From: Nannocystis sp.
GTDB taxonomy: Bacteria > Myxococcota_A > Polyangia > Nannocystales > Nannocystaceae
NCBI RefSeq assembly: GCF_016714285.1
Contig: NZ_JADJNN010000008.1
Span: forward strand, 354,026-418,025
Length of the DNA stretch: 64,000 nt
Direction of reading: 5' to 3'
A program made the position numbers and the translations under genes. The notes below the pieces were generated by a model. The model worked only from the letters and a program-made list of their open reading frames with translations. It searched no databases and had not been told where the DNA came from. Below are positions 35,965-44,509 of this stretch, piece by piece (position 1 is the stretch's first letter; every line of letters starts with the position of its first letter).

Positions 35965-36368
35965 CGAGTATCGGCCCAAGCAAGCGCTTGAACCAGGGAC
36001 CAAGCTCGCACGCTCGTCGCCACCCGCTCGCAGGCGCAGGCGCTCACGTCGGCCGGGCCGAGCGCGCGCGAGGTACCTCAAGCGCGCGCTCGAGAGCCTG
36101 CGCGCCTCGCTCGGGGCTGAGGAGACGATGAGCGAGCAGCCGACGGCGAGCCGTGAATCGGAGACCGGAGGTCAGGACGGACGCGCCAGCGCTCGTGCGA
36201 CGCGTACACAAGGCCGCCGCGCTCGCTGGCATGGGCGGACGATCAGGTTGTGGGTCGCCTCGAGCTCGCCGTGGCCCTCGACACGCGGGCATGCGATCAG
36301 TCCTCTCCGTCGTTGTCGTCGGCGGCGGCGGCGGGATCGTCGGTGGCGCGAGGCCGTCGTGGTTGCAT
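35965..36368. other. intergenic stretch with no recognised gene
   Basis: About 400 bases between the start of the sigma-54 activator and the end of the FG-GAP lipoprotein. Open frames here have no family resemblance and look like chance in GC-rich DNA. A palindrome AAGCGCTT lies about 20 bases upstream of the activator start. A near -24/-12 pattern in the same place has the wrong spacing. Nothing else is seen. Confidence 0.6.
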
Positions 36369-36393
36369 CGGCCCCGCGGGTGAGGCGGGGCCG
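36369..36393 (-). terminator. hairpin after the FG-GAP lipoprotein gene
   Basis: A 9-base stem (CGGCCCCGC with GCGGGGCCG) and a 7-base loop, just past the stop at 36402 of the minus-strand gene. No T-run is present. Confidence 0.55.
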
Positions 36394-36401
36394 GGATCGG
36401 G

Positions 36402-39014
36402 TCACTTCGGGACGACGCAGACCAGCAGGGGCTCGGTCTCGTTGTTGCTCTCCTTGCATTCGTTGAGGCCGCCCATGCCCTTGCCGTCGTCGTCGACGAC
36501 CGCGTGGATGGTGACGGACTCGGTGACGTTCGGGACGCTGAGCGTGACCTGCTCGGCGGCGCCGGCCGCCAGCGGGCCCTTGGTGAACGCGGTGCCCAGG
36601 TAGCCCTTGTTCTGCTCGTAGAAGGACACGGGCACGCCCGGCCCGACGCCGAGGCAGCCGAGATTGGCGACCCACACGCTCATCGCAAGGTCGGGGCATT
36701 TGACGTAGTCGACGTCGAGGTCGTAGACCTGCAAGTCGGGGGCGCAGAAGGCCTTGGCGCCCTGGGCGTTGCGGCGGTAGCTGTTGTATGGATTCATCGC
36801 CGGCGTGGCCCAGCTCGGCGGCTCGGCGAGCGGGATCTCGCCGACAAGGCCCACATTCGTGATGTGGTACGTATGTTGGTTCCACACGGGCCGGGTGGAG
36901 ACCCAATTATCGAGTGAGTCGCCCCAGACCTCCAGGCCGCTGTCGAGCACGCCAGAGCCGCCGTCGTTGTTGGTCGGGAAGATGATCTCGGCCTTGAAAT
37001 CGCCGTCGACGTCGGCGATGACTGGGTATTCGGTGCGGGTGCGCGAGCCGTTCTTGTCGCGGAACAGCACCTCGGCGTCGGTCATGTTGCCGTCGCACGC
37101 GGGGCCCTTGGGGTTCTTGAGGCAGTCGGGCTCGACGCCGGGGTAGATGCGCAGATAGACCTCATCGTTGTAGACGACCTCGTTACGGCCGTCGCCGTCG
37201 AAGTCGAAGACGGAGCTGCCCGTGACCTGGGAGGAGGTGTCATCGGTCGGGGCGCTCCACAGCTTGGTGAAGGTCGCCGCGCCGTCGTACTTGTAGACGA
37301 TGTACTGGCTCGATCCGGCCGCCGCGACCTCGGGCTTACCGTCGCCGTCGAAGTCGGCGATGTTGGGCGGGCCGCCGGAGCCGCCGTTGGGGATCGGCGC
37401 CTCGGCCAGCTTGGCGCCGGTCAGGGGGTTTAGGGCGTAGATCTTGGCGCTGCCGACGATGATCACCTCCGGCTTCTTGTCGCCGTTGAAGTCGGCGACC
37501 CCGCAGAAGCCGTCGACCACCGCGCTGTTCCACAGCTGCTTGACGGTGAAGGTGTTGAGCGCGACCTTGCCCGAGAAGCCGAACGCGGTCTTACCGGCGA
37601 TGAGCTCCTGGTAGCCGTCGCCGTCGAGGTCAGCGACGCAGCTGATCGGGCCCTGACCGTTCTTGCCCTCGCCCTGTGTGCCCTCGAACAGCTTCTTGCC
37701 CTTCGAGTTGAAGATCGCGTCGGCGTAGATGACCTCGGCGTCGCCGTCGTTGTCGAGGTTGGCGATCGCCACGGCGCTGCTGACGTTGGCGGCCGTGAAC
37801 ACGTCGGACTTCCACAGCGGCGCACCGGTGCTGCTAAACGCCAGGATGTTCTTGCCTTCACCTGGGACCAGGATCTCGGGCTTACCGTCGTAGTCGAGGT
37901 CGCCGACCGCCGGGCTGGCGGTGCTGTTGGTGTCGTAGTTGGTGTCGGTGTTGGTGAAGATCTTGGCGCCGTTGTCGCCGCGGATGATGCGGAGCACCCC
38001 GTTGGTGTCGGGCTGGCCGGCGGTGTAGCTGTTGAAGATGATCTCCGGGACGCAGTCCTGATCGAGGTCCACCACCGCGGCCGTCGATGACGATTGGTTG
38101 AACGTTGGTCGGTCGTTGACGCCGATGTCGAGGTGCGGCCAGCCCGGCGTACACACCTTCTTGACGCAGGACTCGGCGGTCTGGCACTGGCTGTCCATTG
38201 TGCAAGCCACGACCTTGCGCTTGCCCCACGTGAATGTGGGGACCGGCTTGAAGGTCTGGGCCGGCGGCTTGTAGATGCAGTTGAGGTCGGCCTTCGACGG
38301 CAGGCAGAGCTTGAGCTCGGAGTCGCAGACATTGCCGATACCGCAGTCATTGGCGACCTTGGTCGCGCATTGCTGGGTGTCGCAGGCGTCGCCCGGCACC
38401 ACGCATTCGCCGAGGTAACAGATCTCCTGACCGTTGCAGCAGTCCTGCTGCTGGCCGCAGGGTGGGGGACCGCCGCAGTCCTTTTGACATTGCGCCTCGA
38501 TGCAGAGCTGGTCCGGGGCGCAGCACTCGTCGTTGCATTGCTTGTCGGGCGCACAACCCTGGCCGCCTGTGCTCCCCGAGGTGTCGGAGACCACGCCGCC
38601 GCTGCTGCCGGTCGACACCATCGTGTCGCTCTGGGCCCCGCCGGTGCTGCTGTTGGTGTCGCTGACGTTGCTCGTGCCGGGGTCGGTGTCGGGCAGCGTG
38701 GTGGCGGAGTCGGTGGTCGGGCCGCTGGTCGGTCCGGCCGAGGTCGGCCCCGTCGTGGGCTCGCTCATCGAGCCCTGGGAGGCCGAGCCCGTGCCCGTGG
38801 CTGAGTCGCTGACCGTCCCGCTCGCCTCTGTGGGTCCGGGGCCGGTCGGCGATGTGCCGCTGCTGCCCGCGCTGGTCCCGTCGGTGAGGCCACCGGTCAT
38901 CCCGAAGGTGTCCGTCGTGCCCGTGGCGTCACCGCACGCGGTGAGCTGCGCGACTGTCAGGCCGAGCGAGACACGCACGACCACCCCATTCCATCCACCC
39001 CATGTCAGTACCAT
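36402..39014 (-). CDS. FG-GAP/VCBS propeller lipoprotein with CARDB-like C-terminus
   Basis: About 870 residues from ATG 39014. Signal peptide with lipobox LTAC, followed by a 130-residue Ser/Thr/Gly linker, then Cys-rich segments (CNDECCAPDQLCIEAQC, CCNGQEICYLGEC). Residues of about 330-750 hold repeated FG-GAP units with the Ca-binding signature (AVGDLDYDGKPEILVPGEG, CVADLDGDGYQELIAG, NIADFDGDGKPEVAAAG, VIADVDGDFKAEIIFP), forming an integrin-like beta-propeller. A WNQHTYHITNV motif follows. The last 120 residues resemble a CARDB/Ig-like adhesion domain (GAAEQVTLSVPNVTESVTI). Probably surface-exposed, adhesive or ligand-binding. It shares its propeller and the WNQHTYH motif with the lipoprotein at 57864-59591. 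Confidence 0.85.
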   Translation of the reverse strand: MVLTWGGWNGVVVRVSLGLTVAQLTACGDATGTTDTFGMTGGLTDGTSAGSSGTSPTGPGPTEASGTVSDSATGTGSASQGSMSEPTTGPTSAGPTSGPTTDSATTLPDTDPGTSNVSDTNSSTGGAQSDTMVSTGSSGGVVSDTSGSTGGQGCAPDKQCNDECCAPDQLCIEAQCQKDCGGPPPCGQQQDCCNGQEICYLGECVVPGDACDTQQCATKVANDCGIGNVCDSELKLCLPSKADLNCIYKPPAQTFKPVPTFTWGKRKVVACTMDSQCQTAESCVKKVCTPGWPHLDIGVNDRPTFNQSSSTAAVVDLDQDCVPEIIFNSYTAGQPDTNGVLRIIRGDNGAKIFTNTDTNYDTNSTASPAVGDLDYDGKPEILVPGEGKNILAFSSTGAPLWKSDVFTAANVSSAVAIANLDNDGDAEVIYADAIFNSKGKKLFEGTQGEGKNGQGPISCVADLDGDGYQELIAGKTAFGFSGKVALNTFTVKQLWNSAVVDGFCGVADFNGDKKPEVIIVGSAKIYALNPLTGAKLAEAPIPNGGSGGPPNIADFDGDGKPEVAAAGSSQYIVYKYDGAATFTKLWSAPTDDTSSQVTGSSVFDFDGDGRNEVVYNDEVYLRIYPGVEPDCLKNPKGPACDGNMTDAEVLFRDKNGSRTRTEYPVIADVDGDFKAEIIFPTNNDGGSGVLDSGLEVWGDSLDNWVSTRPVWNQHTYHITNVGLVGEIPLAEPPSWATPAMNPYNSYRRNAQGAKAFCAPDLQVYDLDVDYVKCPDLAMSVWVANLGCLGVGPGVPVSFYEQNKGYLGTAFTKGPLAAGAAEQVTLSVPNVTESVTIHAVVDDDGKGMGGLNECKESNNETEPLLVCVVPK

Positions 39015-39275
39015 CGGGCGAGCCTGACACGCGGCCGCGATCCACACAAGCGTGCTGGTCTGGCCGACGCTGCATGTGACAGCGAGCGGTCGTGGCCGTC
39101 GCCGGCGTTCGTGCAGGCGCACGAATGAGCGCTCCGCGGCACGGGCACAGACACCTGCGGCTGCGGCCGCGGCTGCGGCTGCGGGCATCCGGGCCCTGAT
39201 CTGTGGTTGCGGTCGCTTGACGAGCCCGCGACGACGAGGCTTGCGCGCCTATCACGGTGATATCATCCTGCCATC

Positions 39276-39281
39276 AGGAGG
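39276..39281 (+). promoter_or_regulatory. canonical ribosome binding site of the SPFH gene
   Basis: AGGAGG, 5 bases before ATG 39287. It selects this start over an upstream ATG at 39257. It is an unusually perfect site for this window, where several genes seem leaderless. A TATCAT hexamer at 39261-39266 could be part of the promoter. Confidence 0.75.
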
Positions 39282-39286
39282 TTTTC

Positions 39287-40183
39287 ATGGCATCGATCCG
39301 CGAACATCGGGGCTTCACCCTCAACGGCTTCCTCGCGCTGGCGCTGTTCTTCGGGCTCGTCGCCTACGCCGGCAGCGTGGTCTACGAGGTCAGCACGGCC
39401 GCCGCGCTGCATGGCAACCCGCGCCCGCAGGACTTCATCCCGCTGTGGCAGGTCGGCGCCATCGGCCTGCTGCTGCTGATCTGCCTCGGCGGCTTCTTCG
39501 TCGTCCAGCCCAACGAGGCCCGCGTGCTGGTGTTCTTCGGCCGCTACGCCGGCAGCGTCGCCGACGCGGGCTTCTTCTTCGCCAACCCGCTGGCCGGGCG
39601 GCACACCATCAGCCTGCGGGTGCACAACTTCAACAGCGAGAAGCTCAAGGTCAACGACGCCCGCGGCAACCCGATCGAGATCGCCGCGGTGATCGTCTGG
39701 CGCGTCACGGATACCGCCCGGGCGCTGCTCGACGTCGAGAACTACAAGGGCTTCGTCGCGGTGCAGTGCGAGACGGCGATCCGCGCGGTCGCGACTCGCT
39801 TCCCTTATGACAGCCACGACGGCGAGGATTCGCTGCGCAGCAACCCCGACGAGGTGAGCGCCGCGCTCAAGACCGAGGTGCAGGCCCGCCTCGACGTCGC
39901 CGGCCTCGAGATCATCGAGGCCCGGCTGTCGCACCTCGCCTACGCCGCCGAGATCGCCCAGACCATGCTGCGCCGCCAGCAGGCCGAGGCGATCGTCGCG
40001 GCTCGCCGGCAGATCGTCGAGGGCGCGGTCGGCATGGTGGAGATGGCGCTGCGCCGCCTGCAGGAGACGGGCGTCGTTCAGCTCGACGAGGAGCGCAAGG
40101 CCGGGATGGTCAACAACCTCCTGGTCGCGCTGGTCGCCGACCGCGAGGCCCAGCCGGTGATCAACACCGGAACCCTCTACTGA
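39287..40183 (+). CDS. SPFH/band 7 (prohibitin-like) membrane protein
   Basis: 298 residues from ATG 39287. Two N-terminal membrane helices (LNGFLALALFFGLVAYAGSV and LWQVGAIGLLLLICLGGFF) lead into the SPFH domain: VQPNEARVLVFFGRYAGSV, VNDARGNPIEIAAVIVWRVT and ENYKGFVAVQCETAIRAVA. A coiled stretch follows (AYAAEIAQTMLRRQQAEAIV then AARRQIVEG). Such proteins form membrane microdomains or scaffolds. The next gene, 13 bases downstream, is a small Arc-type protein. This pair of SPFH protein plus Arc-like partner recurs in many bacteria, where the small protein is probably a regulator. Confidence 0.92.
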   Translation: MASIREHRGFTLNGFLALALFFGLVAYAGSVVYEVSTAAALHGNPRPQDFIPLWQVGAIGLLLLICLGGFFVVQPNEARVLVFFGRYAGSVADAGFFFANPLAGRHTISLRVHNFNSEKLKVNDARGNPIEIAAVIVWRVTDTARALLDVENYKGFVAVQCETAIRAVATRFPYDSHDGEDSLRSNPDEVSAALKTEVQARLDVAGLEIIEARLSHLAYAAEIAQTMLRRQQAEAIVAARRQIVEGAVGMVEMALRRLQETGVVQLDEERKAGMVNNLLVALVADREAQPVINTGTLY

Positions 40184-40196
40184 CGCCGGTGCCGTC

Positions 40197-40391
40197 ATGA
40201 GCGACAAGAAGCGCTTCCTCCTGCGCCTCGAGCCGGATCTCTACGCCGCGCTCGAGCGCTGGGCCGCCGACGAGCTGCGCAGCGTCAACGGTCAGATCGA
40301 GTTCATCCTCAAGGAGGCGGCGCGCGGCAGCGGACGGCTGCGCGCGCCGGGTGAGGGCAAGGCCTCGCGGGGCCCGCCGCGGCCCCGTTGA
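40197..40391 (+). CDS. small Arc-type ribbon-helix-helix protein
   Basis: 64 residues. KKRFLLRLEPDLYAALERWA, then ADELRSVNGQIEFILKEA, has the beta-strand plus two helices of Arc/MetJ-type DNA-binding proteins. A short basic tail follows. It is 13 bases after the SPFH gene and surely co-transcribed. It probably regulates that operon or couples it to DNA. No toxin gene is adjacent. Confidence 0.8.
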   Translation: MSDKKRFLLRLEPDLYAALERWAADELRSVNGQIEFILKEAARGSGRLRAPGEGKASRGPPRPR

Positions 40392-40505
40392 TCCGCACGG
40401 CCGCGGTCATGGCCGCCCCCAGGGCCACCGGCCTCGTTGCCCACCCGCCTCGTTGCCCTCGGCCGCGGAGGATCACCGTGGTAAGCCGCGCGCGGATCCA
40501 GCATC

Positions 40506-42500
40506 ATGCGGCGGTCCATGCGACGTCCTGCACCCCGTAAGGCCGCGAGGCTCCGCCGCGCGGCGCTCCGTGCAACCGCCACCTTCGGCCTCGGCCTGAG
40601 CCTCCTGGCCTTCGGGACAGCCGAGGCCGCGCCCGCAGCTGGGCCCGCGTCGGCACCCGTGTCGGCACCCGTGTCGGGCTCTGGCGTCGCGCCGCCTTCT
40701 GCGGCCACGCCTGGCGCCGCGACGCTGTGGACGCCTGGCATCCGCGACGCCGCCCACCCGGGCCGCTTCGTCCGCGAGTTCGCCCGGCGCAAGGCCCTGC
40801 TGCGCGCCCCCGGTCCCGAGGCGGTGCTGGCACTGCTCGGCGCGATGGTCGAGCTGCAGGGCGAGATCCCCGGCCTCGAGATGGCGGCCTTCCTCGACGG
40901 CGCCCGCAAGCACCGCGAGCCGCTGGTCGCCAGCCACGCCGGCTACCTGCGCGCGCAGCTCGAGGAGGCCCGCGGCGATCAGGCGCGGGCCACCGCGATG
41001 TACCGCGCCGAGGGCTTCGTGCTCGACTGGCAGATCGTCGGCCCCTTCGAGAACACCGGGCGAGCCGGTCACGCAGCCGTCTACGCCCCCGAGACCGATC
41101 CCTTCTCCGCCGGTCAGAGCTTCGTCGGCAAGCTGCCCGGCGAGCCGCTGGTGTGGCGCCGCTTCGTCCACGAGCAGGCCCCGCGCGGCGCCTTCATCAA
41201 CCTCGCCGACCTGCTCGACCCGCCCGAGCAGGCCGTCGGCTACGCGACCGTGTGGGTCAAGGTCGATCGGCCTGGTCGCGCCGCGCTGCACCTCGGCACC
41301 AGCGGCGCCTACAAGGTCTGGCACGACGGCGTCCTGGTCGGCAGCGACGACACCTACCGTACGCCGACGCCGCTGCAGGCCAGCCACGCGCTCGAGCTGC
41401 GCGCGGGCTGGAACCGCATCCTCATCAAGCTGGCCACCGACGACGGCATGTGGGGCTTCTACGCCCGGCTCAGCGCCCCCGACGGCCGCCCGCTCGCCGG
41501 TCTGGTGAGCACCCTCGAGCCGCAGTCGACGCCCGTGTCGCCTGGCGCGAAGGACAGGTCCGTTAGCACAGGTCCGAAGGGACAGGTCGCAAAGGCCAGC
41601 CCCGGCGCGGGCGGCGTCGCCAGCAGCCCGGTCGGCGTCGGCCGCCCCGGTGCGGGCGGCGTCGCCAGCAGCCCGGTCGGCGTCGGCCGCCCCGGCGTGC
41701 GCAGCCTGCGGGCCGCGCTCGAGGCGAAGGGGCAGGGGCCGCGCGCGCGCCCGGCCGACCGCCTCGCGCTGGTCGAGTTCTACCGCTGGACCTTGCCGTT
41801 TGCCCGCGAGGACCGCAGCGCCGTCGACCGCGCCCGCGAGGCCGACAGCGCGCTGGGCACCGCTCGCAGCGCGTACCTGCTGGCGACCCTCGACCCCGAC
41901 CAGAACAACAGCCGCGTCGCCCTGCAGCGCGCCGTCGAACGCGCCCGCGCTGAAGGGTCCGGCTCCCGGGAGGGCGGCGCCCCGCTGCTGGCCACGCTCC
42001 TGGTCGAGCTCTCGCTGCGCGACCGTTACCTCGGCCTCGAGTCGCGGGCGCGGGCGCTGCTCGACGAGGCCTTCCGCACCGCGCCCGACGACGTCATCGT
42101 CGAGCTCGCGCTGGCCGAGCGACTCTCGGAGGACGGCTTCCCGCTGGCCGCGCTGGCCTGGGTCGGCGACATGCAGCGGCGCTACCCGGACTCGGCGATC
42201 CTGGCCCGTCAGCAGGCCGAGCGGCGCATGAACCTCGGCCGCACCGAGGAGGCGCTGCAGATCCTCGGCACCCTGCAGGGCGCCCAGCCGACCGACCTCG
42301 GCGTCGCCGCGGAGATGCAGGACGGCCTGCTCCGGCTCGGCCGCGCCGACGAGGCGGTGGCGATCGCCCGCGAGCGCGTGCGTCTGGTCCCCGGCCTGCC
42401 CGAGAGCCACCGCGCCCTGGCCCGCTTCGAGGAGGCCCGCGGCGACCTCGCGGCCGCCCGCGCGGCGATGCAGCGGGCCGCCGATCTGGCCCCCGCATGA
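40506..42500 (+). CDS. TPR protein, N-terminal part of a frameshifted TPR-DUF3857-transglutaminase
   Basis: 664 residues. Signal peptide (ATFGLGLSLLAFGTAEA), then a jelly-roll-like region (WQIVGPFENTGRAGHAAVYA, AALHLGTSGAYKVWHDGVLV), a Gly/Ser/Pro linker with an exact internal repeat (GAGGVASSPVGVGRP twice), and TPR units up to the stop at 42498-42500. The TPR continues in the other frame immediately after (HDADIHAQIGRLAARAGDV). Removing the G at 42495 joins the two into a protein of about 1330 residues, the same design as the next gene (1283 residues). The stop is therefore either an inactivating mutation or a sequence error. Confidence 0.8.
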   Translation: MRRSMRRPAPRKAARLRRAALRATATFGLGLSLLAFGTAEAAPAAGPASAPVSAPVSGSGVAPPSAATPGAATLWTPGIRDAAHPGRFVREFARRKALLRAPGPEAVLALLGAMVELQGEIPGLEMAAFLDGARKHREPLVASHAGYLRAQLEEARGDQARATAMYRAEGFVLDWQIVGPFENTGRAGHAAVYAPETDPFSAGQSFVGKLPGEPLVWRRFVHEQAPRGAFINLADLLDPPEQAVGYATVWVKVDRPGRAALHLGTSGAYKVWHDGVLVGSDDTYRTPTPLQASHALELRAGWNRILIKLATDDGMWGFYARLSAPDGRPLAGLVSTLEPQSTPVSPGAKDRSVSTGPKGQVAKASPGAGGVASSPVGVGRPGAGGVASSPVGVGRPGVRSLRAALEAKGQGPRARPADRLALVEFYRWTLPFAREDRSAVDRAREADSALGTARSAYLLATLDPDQNNSRVALQRAVERARAEGSGSREGGAPLLATLLVELSLRDRYLGLESRARALLDEAFRTAPDDVIVELALAERLSEDGFPLAALAWVGDMQRRYPDSAILARQQAERRMNLGRTEEALQILGTLQGAQPTDLGVAAEMQDGLLRLGRADEAVAIARERVRLVPGLPESHRALARFEEARGDLAAARAAMQRAADLAPA

Positions 42501-42570
42501 CGCCGACATCCACGCCCAGATCGGCCGCCTCGCCGCGCGCGCGGGCGACGTCTCGGCCGCGATCCAGAGC

Positions 42571-44502
42571 GTGCGCCGCTCGCTCGAGCTGCGCCCGCAG
42601 CAGCCCGACCTCCGCGACTTCCTGGCGACCCTCGACCAGGGCGCCCGCGACGACCTGCTCGCCCGCTACCCCGTCGACCTCGAGGAGCTCGCGGCGATCG
42701 CGACGCCGGCGGCGTGGAAGGGCAAGGACGCCGGCATCCTGCTCGCGCGCACGGCCGTGCGCGTGCTCCCCAACGGCCTCAGCGAGCGCCTCGATCACCG
42801 CGTCATCCGCGTGCTCGACGACCGCGGCATCCGCTCGCAGGCGATGCAGGGCGTCGTCTTCGACCCGGCCGAGGCCTACGTCGAGGTCCGCCGCGCCCGC
42901 GTGCGCCGGGCCGAGGGCGGGGTCGAGGAGATCGGCGACGCCAGCGTCGTCGCCCTCACCGACGCCGGTTACCGCATGTTCTACGACCAGCGCCAGCAGC
43001 GGGTCACCTTCAACGGCCTGCGCGTGGGTGACACCCTCGAGGTCGCGTTTGTCCGCCGGGACACCGCGGCGCGCAACAAGTTCGACGACTACTTCGGCGA
43101 GATCGCGGCCCTCGAGGACGTGCTGCCGCAGCGCCGCCGCGAGTACATCCTCGAGGCGCCGGCGGGGCGCAAGCTGTTCTTCAACCAGCCGGTCGAGGCC
43201 AGCCCCGGCAAGGAGCCCGGCACGACGCTCTACAAGCTGGTGGTCGGCGAGCGCAAGGGCATCCGCCCCGAGGGCAACATGCCGGGGTGGACCGAGATCG
43301 CGAAGTACCTCCACGTCAGCACCTTCGCCGACTGGGACGCCGTCGGTCGCTGGTACTGGAGCCTCGTCAAGGAGCAGCTGGTCGTCGACGCCAAGATCCG
43401 CGCCGCCGTCAACGAGGTCCTGCTCGGCCTGCCCGAGGGCGCCGACGAGCGAGCCAAGGTGCGCGCGCTCTACAAGCACGTGATCACCAGCACCCGCTAC
43501 GTCGGCCTCGAGTTCGGCATCCACGGCTTCAAGCCCTACCGCACCACCGACGTCTACGACCGCCGCTTCGGCGACTGCAAGGACAAGGCGAGCCTGCTCA
43601 AGGTGATGCTCGCCGAGGCCGGCATCGCGTCGAACCTCGTGCTGGTGCGCACCCGCGATCAGGGCACGATCGGCGCCACGCCGGCCTCGCTGTCCGCGTT
43701 CAACCACGCCATCACCTACGTCCCGAGCCTCGATCTCTACCTCGACGGCACCGCCGAGTTCTCCGGCCCGGAGGAGCTGCCGACCGGCGATCAGGGCGCG
43801 ACCGTGTTGATCGTCCGCGACGGCGCCGGCGCCGAGCTGCGCACGATCCCGACCAGCAAGCCCGGTGACAACGCCCAGACGATCCGCCAGACCATCGCCC
43901 TCGCGGCCGACGGCAGCGCCCGCGTGCAGCACGAGCTCACCGTCACCGGCGCCGGCGCGGCCGGCTGGCGCAGCATCTTGCAGAGCGCCGACAACCGCAA
44001 GGAGCGGCTCACCCACGCCTGGGGCGGCCAGTTCCCGGGCGTGGTCGTCGCCGACATCGAGGCGCCGACGCTCGGCGACGTGCTGCTGCCGGTCAAGCTG
44101 CGCAGCAGCTGGCAGGTGCCGAGCTGGGCCCAGACCCAGGGCGACGGCCTGCGCTTCCCGGCGCTCGGCTACCGCACCGGCCTCACGCGCCAGCTCGCCG
44201 GTCAGGCCAAGCGCGAGCACGACCTCGTGATGGCCGCGCCGTCGATCGAGGACAGCCAGCTCGCGTACCAGCTGCCCCGGGGCTGGAAGATCGTCCAGGC
44301 CCCCGCCGACAAGCAGATCGACACGCCGCTGGCGAGCTTTCGCCTGCGCGTCGAGCAGAAGGGCGACACGGCCCAGGTCAGCACCCACATCGAGTACCGC
44401 AAGTCCCGCTTCACGCCCGCCGAGTACCGGGCCCTGCGCGACTTCCTCAGCCAGGTCGACGGCAGCCTCGATCAGGTGTTCGAGATCCGTCCGGAGCGCT
44501 AG
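42571..44502 (+). CDS. DUF3857/transglutaminase-like C-terminal part of the frameshifted protein
   Basis: 643 residues from the first in-frame ATG. The homologous frame in fact opens at 42496. DUF3857 occupies about the first 250 residues (LSERLDHRVIRVLDDRGIRS, GLRVGDTLEVAFVRRD). A transglutaminase-like cysteine protease fold follows with an intact triad: FGDCKDKASLLKVMLAEAG (Cys codon 43576-43578), AFNHAITYV (His codon 43705-43707) and YLDGTAEF (Asp). A beta-rich C-terminal domain ends the protein. Family members are periplasmic and their substrates are unknown. It has no signal of its own, which supports the view that it belongs to the preceding frame. Confidence 0.82.
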   Translation: MRRSLELRPQQPDLRDFLATLDQGARDDLLARYPVDLEELAAIATPAAWKGKDAGILLARTAVRVLPNGLSERLDHRVIRVLDDRGIRSQAMQGVVFDPAEAYVEVRRARVRRAEGGVEEIGDASVVALTDAGYRMFYDQRQQRVTFNGLRVGDTLEVAFVRRDTAARNKFDDYFGEIAALEDVLPQRRREYILEAPAGRKLFFNQPVEASPGKEPGTTLYKLVVGERKGIRPEGNMPGWTEIAKYLHVSTFADWDAVGRWYWSLVKEQLVVDAKIRAAVNEVLLGLPEGADERAKVRALYKHVITSTRYVGLEFGIHGFKPYRTTDVYDRRFGDCKDKASLLKVMLAEAGIASNLVLVRTRDQGTIGATPASLSAFNHAITYVPSLDLYLDGTAEFSGPEELPTGDQGATVLIVRDGAGAELRTIPTSKPGDNAQTIRQTIALAADGSARVQHELTVTGAGAAGWRSILQSADNRKERLTHAWGGQFPGVVVADIEAPTLGDVLLPVKLRSSWQVPSWAQTQGDGLRFPALGYRTGLTRQLAGQAKREHDLVMAAPSIEDSQLAYQLPRGWKIVQAPADKQIDTPLASFRLRVEQKGDTAQVSTHIEYRKSRFTPAEYRALRDFLSQVDGSLDQVFEIRPER

Positions 44503-44509
44503 GCAACCC

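Noticed and set aside
35970..36000. Sigma-54 (-24/-12) promoter upstream of the FHA activator
   Set aside because: GG and GC are present but 11 bases apart instead of 10, and the flanking consensus is weak.
39150..39190. CTGCGG tandem stretch upstream of the SPFH gene as a regulatory repeat
   Set aside because: Simple codon-like GC repeats of this size are expected by chance in this genome. No dyad or spacing logic was seen.
39217..39266. TTGACG as -35 box for the SPFH gene
   Set aside because: No acceptable -10 box lies 16-18 bases downstream.
40197..40391. Arc-type protein as antitoxin of a toxin-antitoxin pair
   Set aside because: No small toxin gene is next to it. The SPFH partner is the consistent neighbour.
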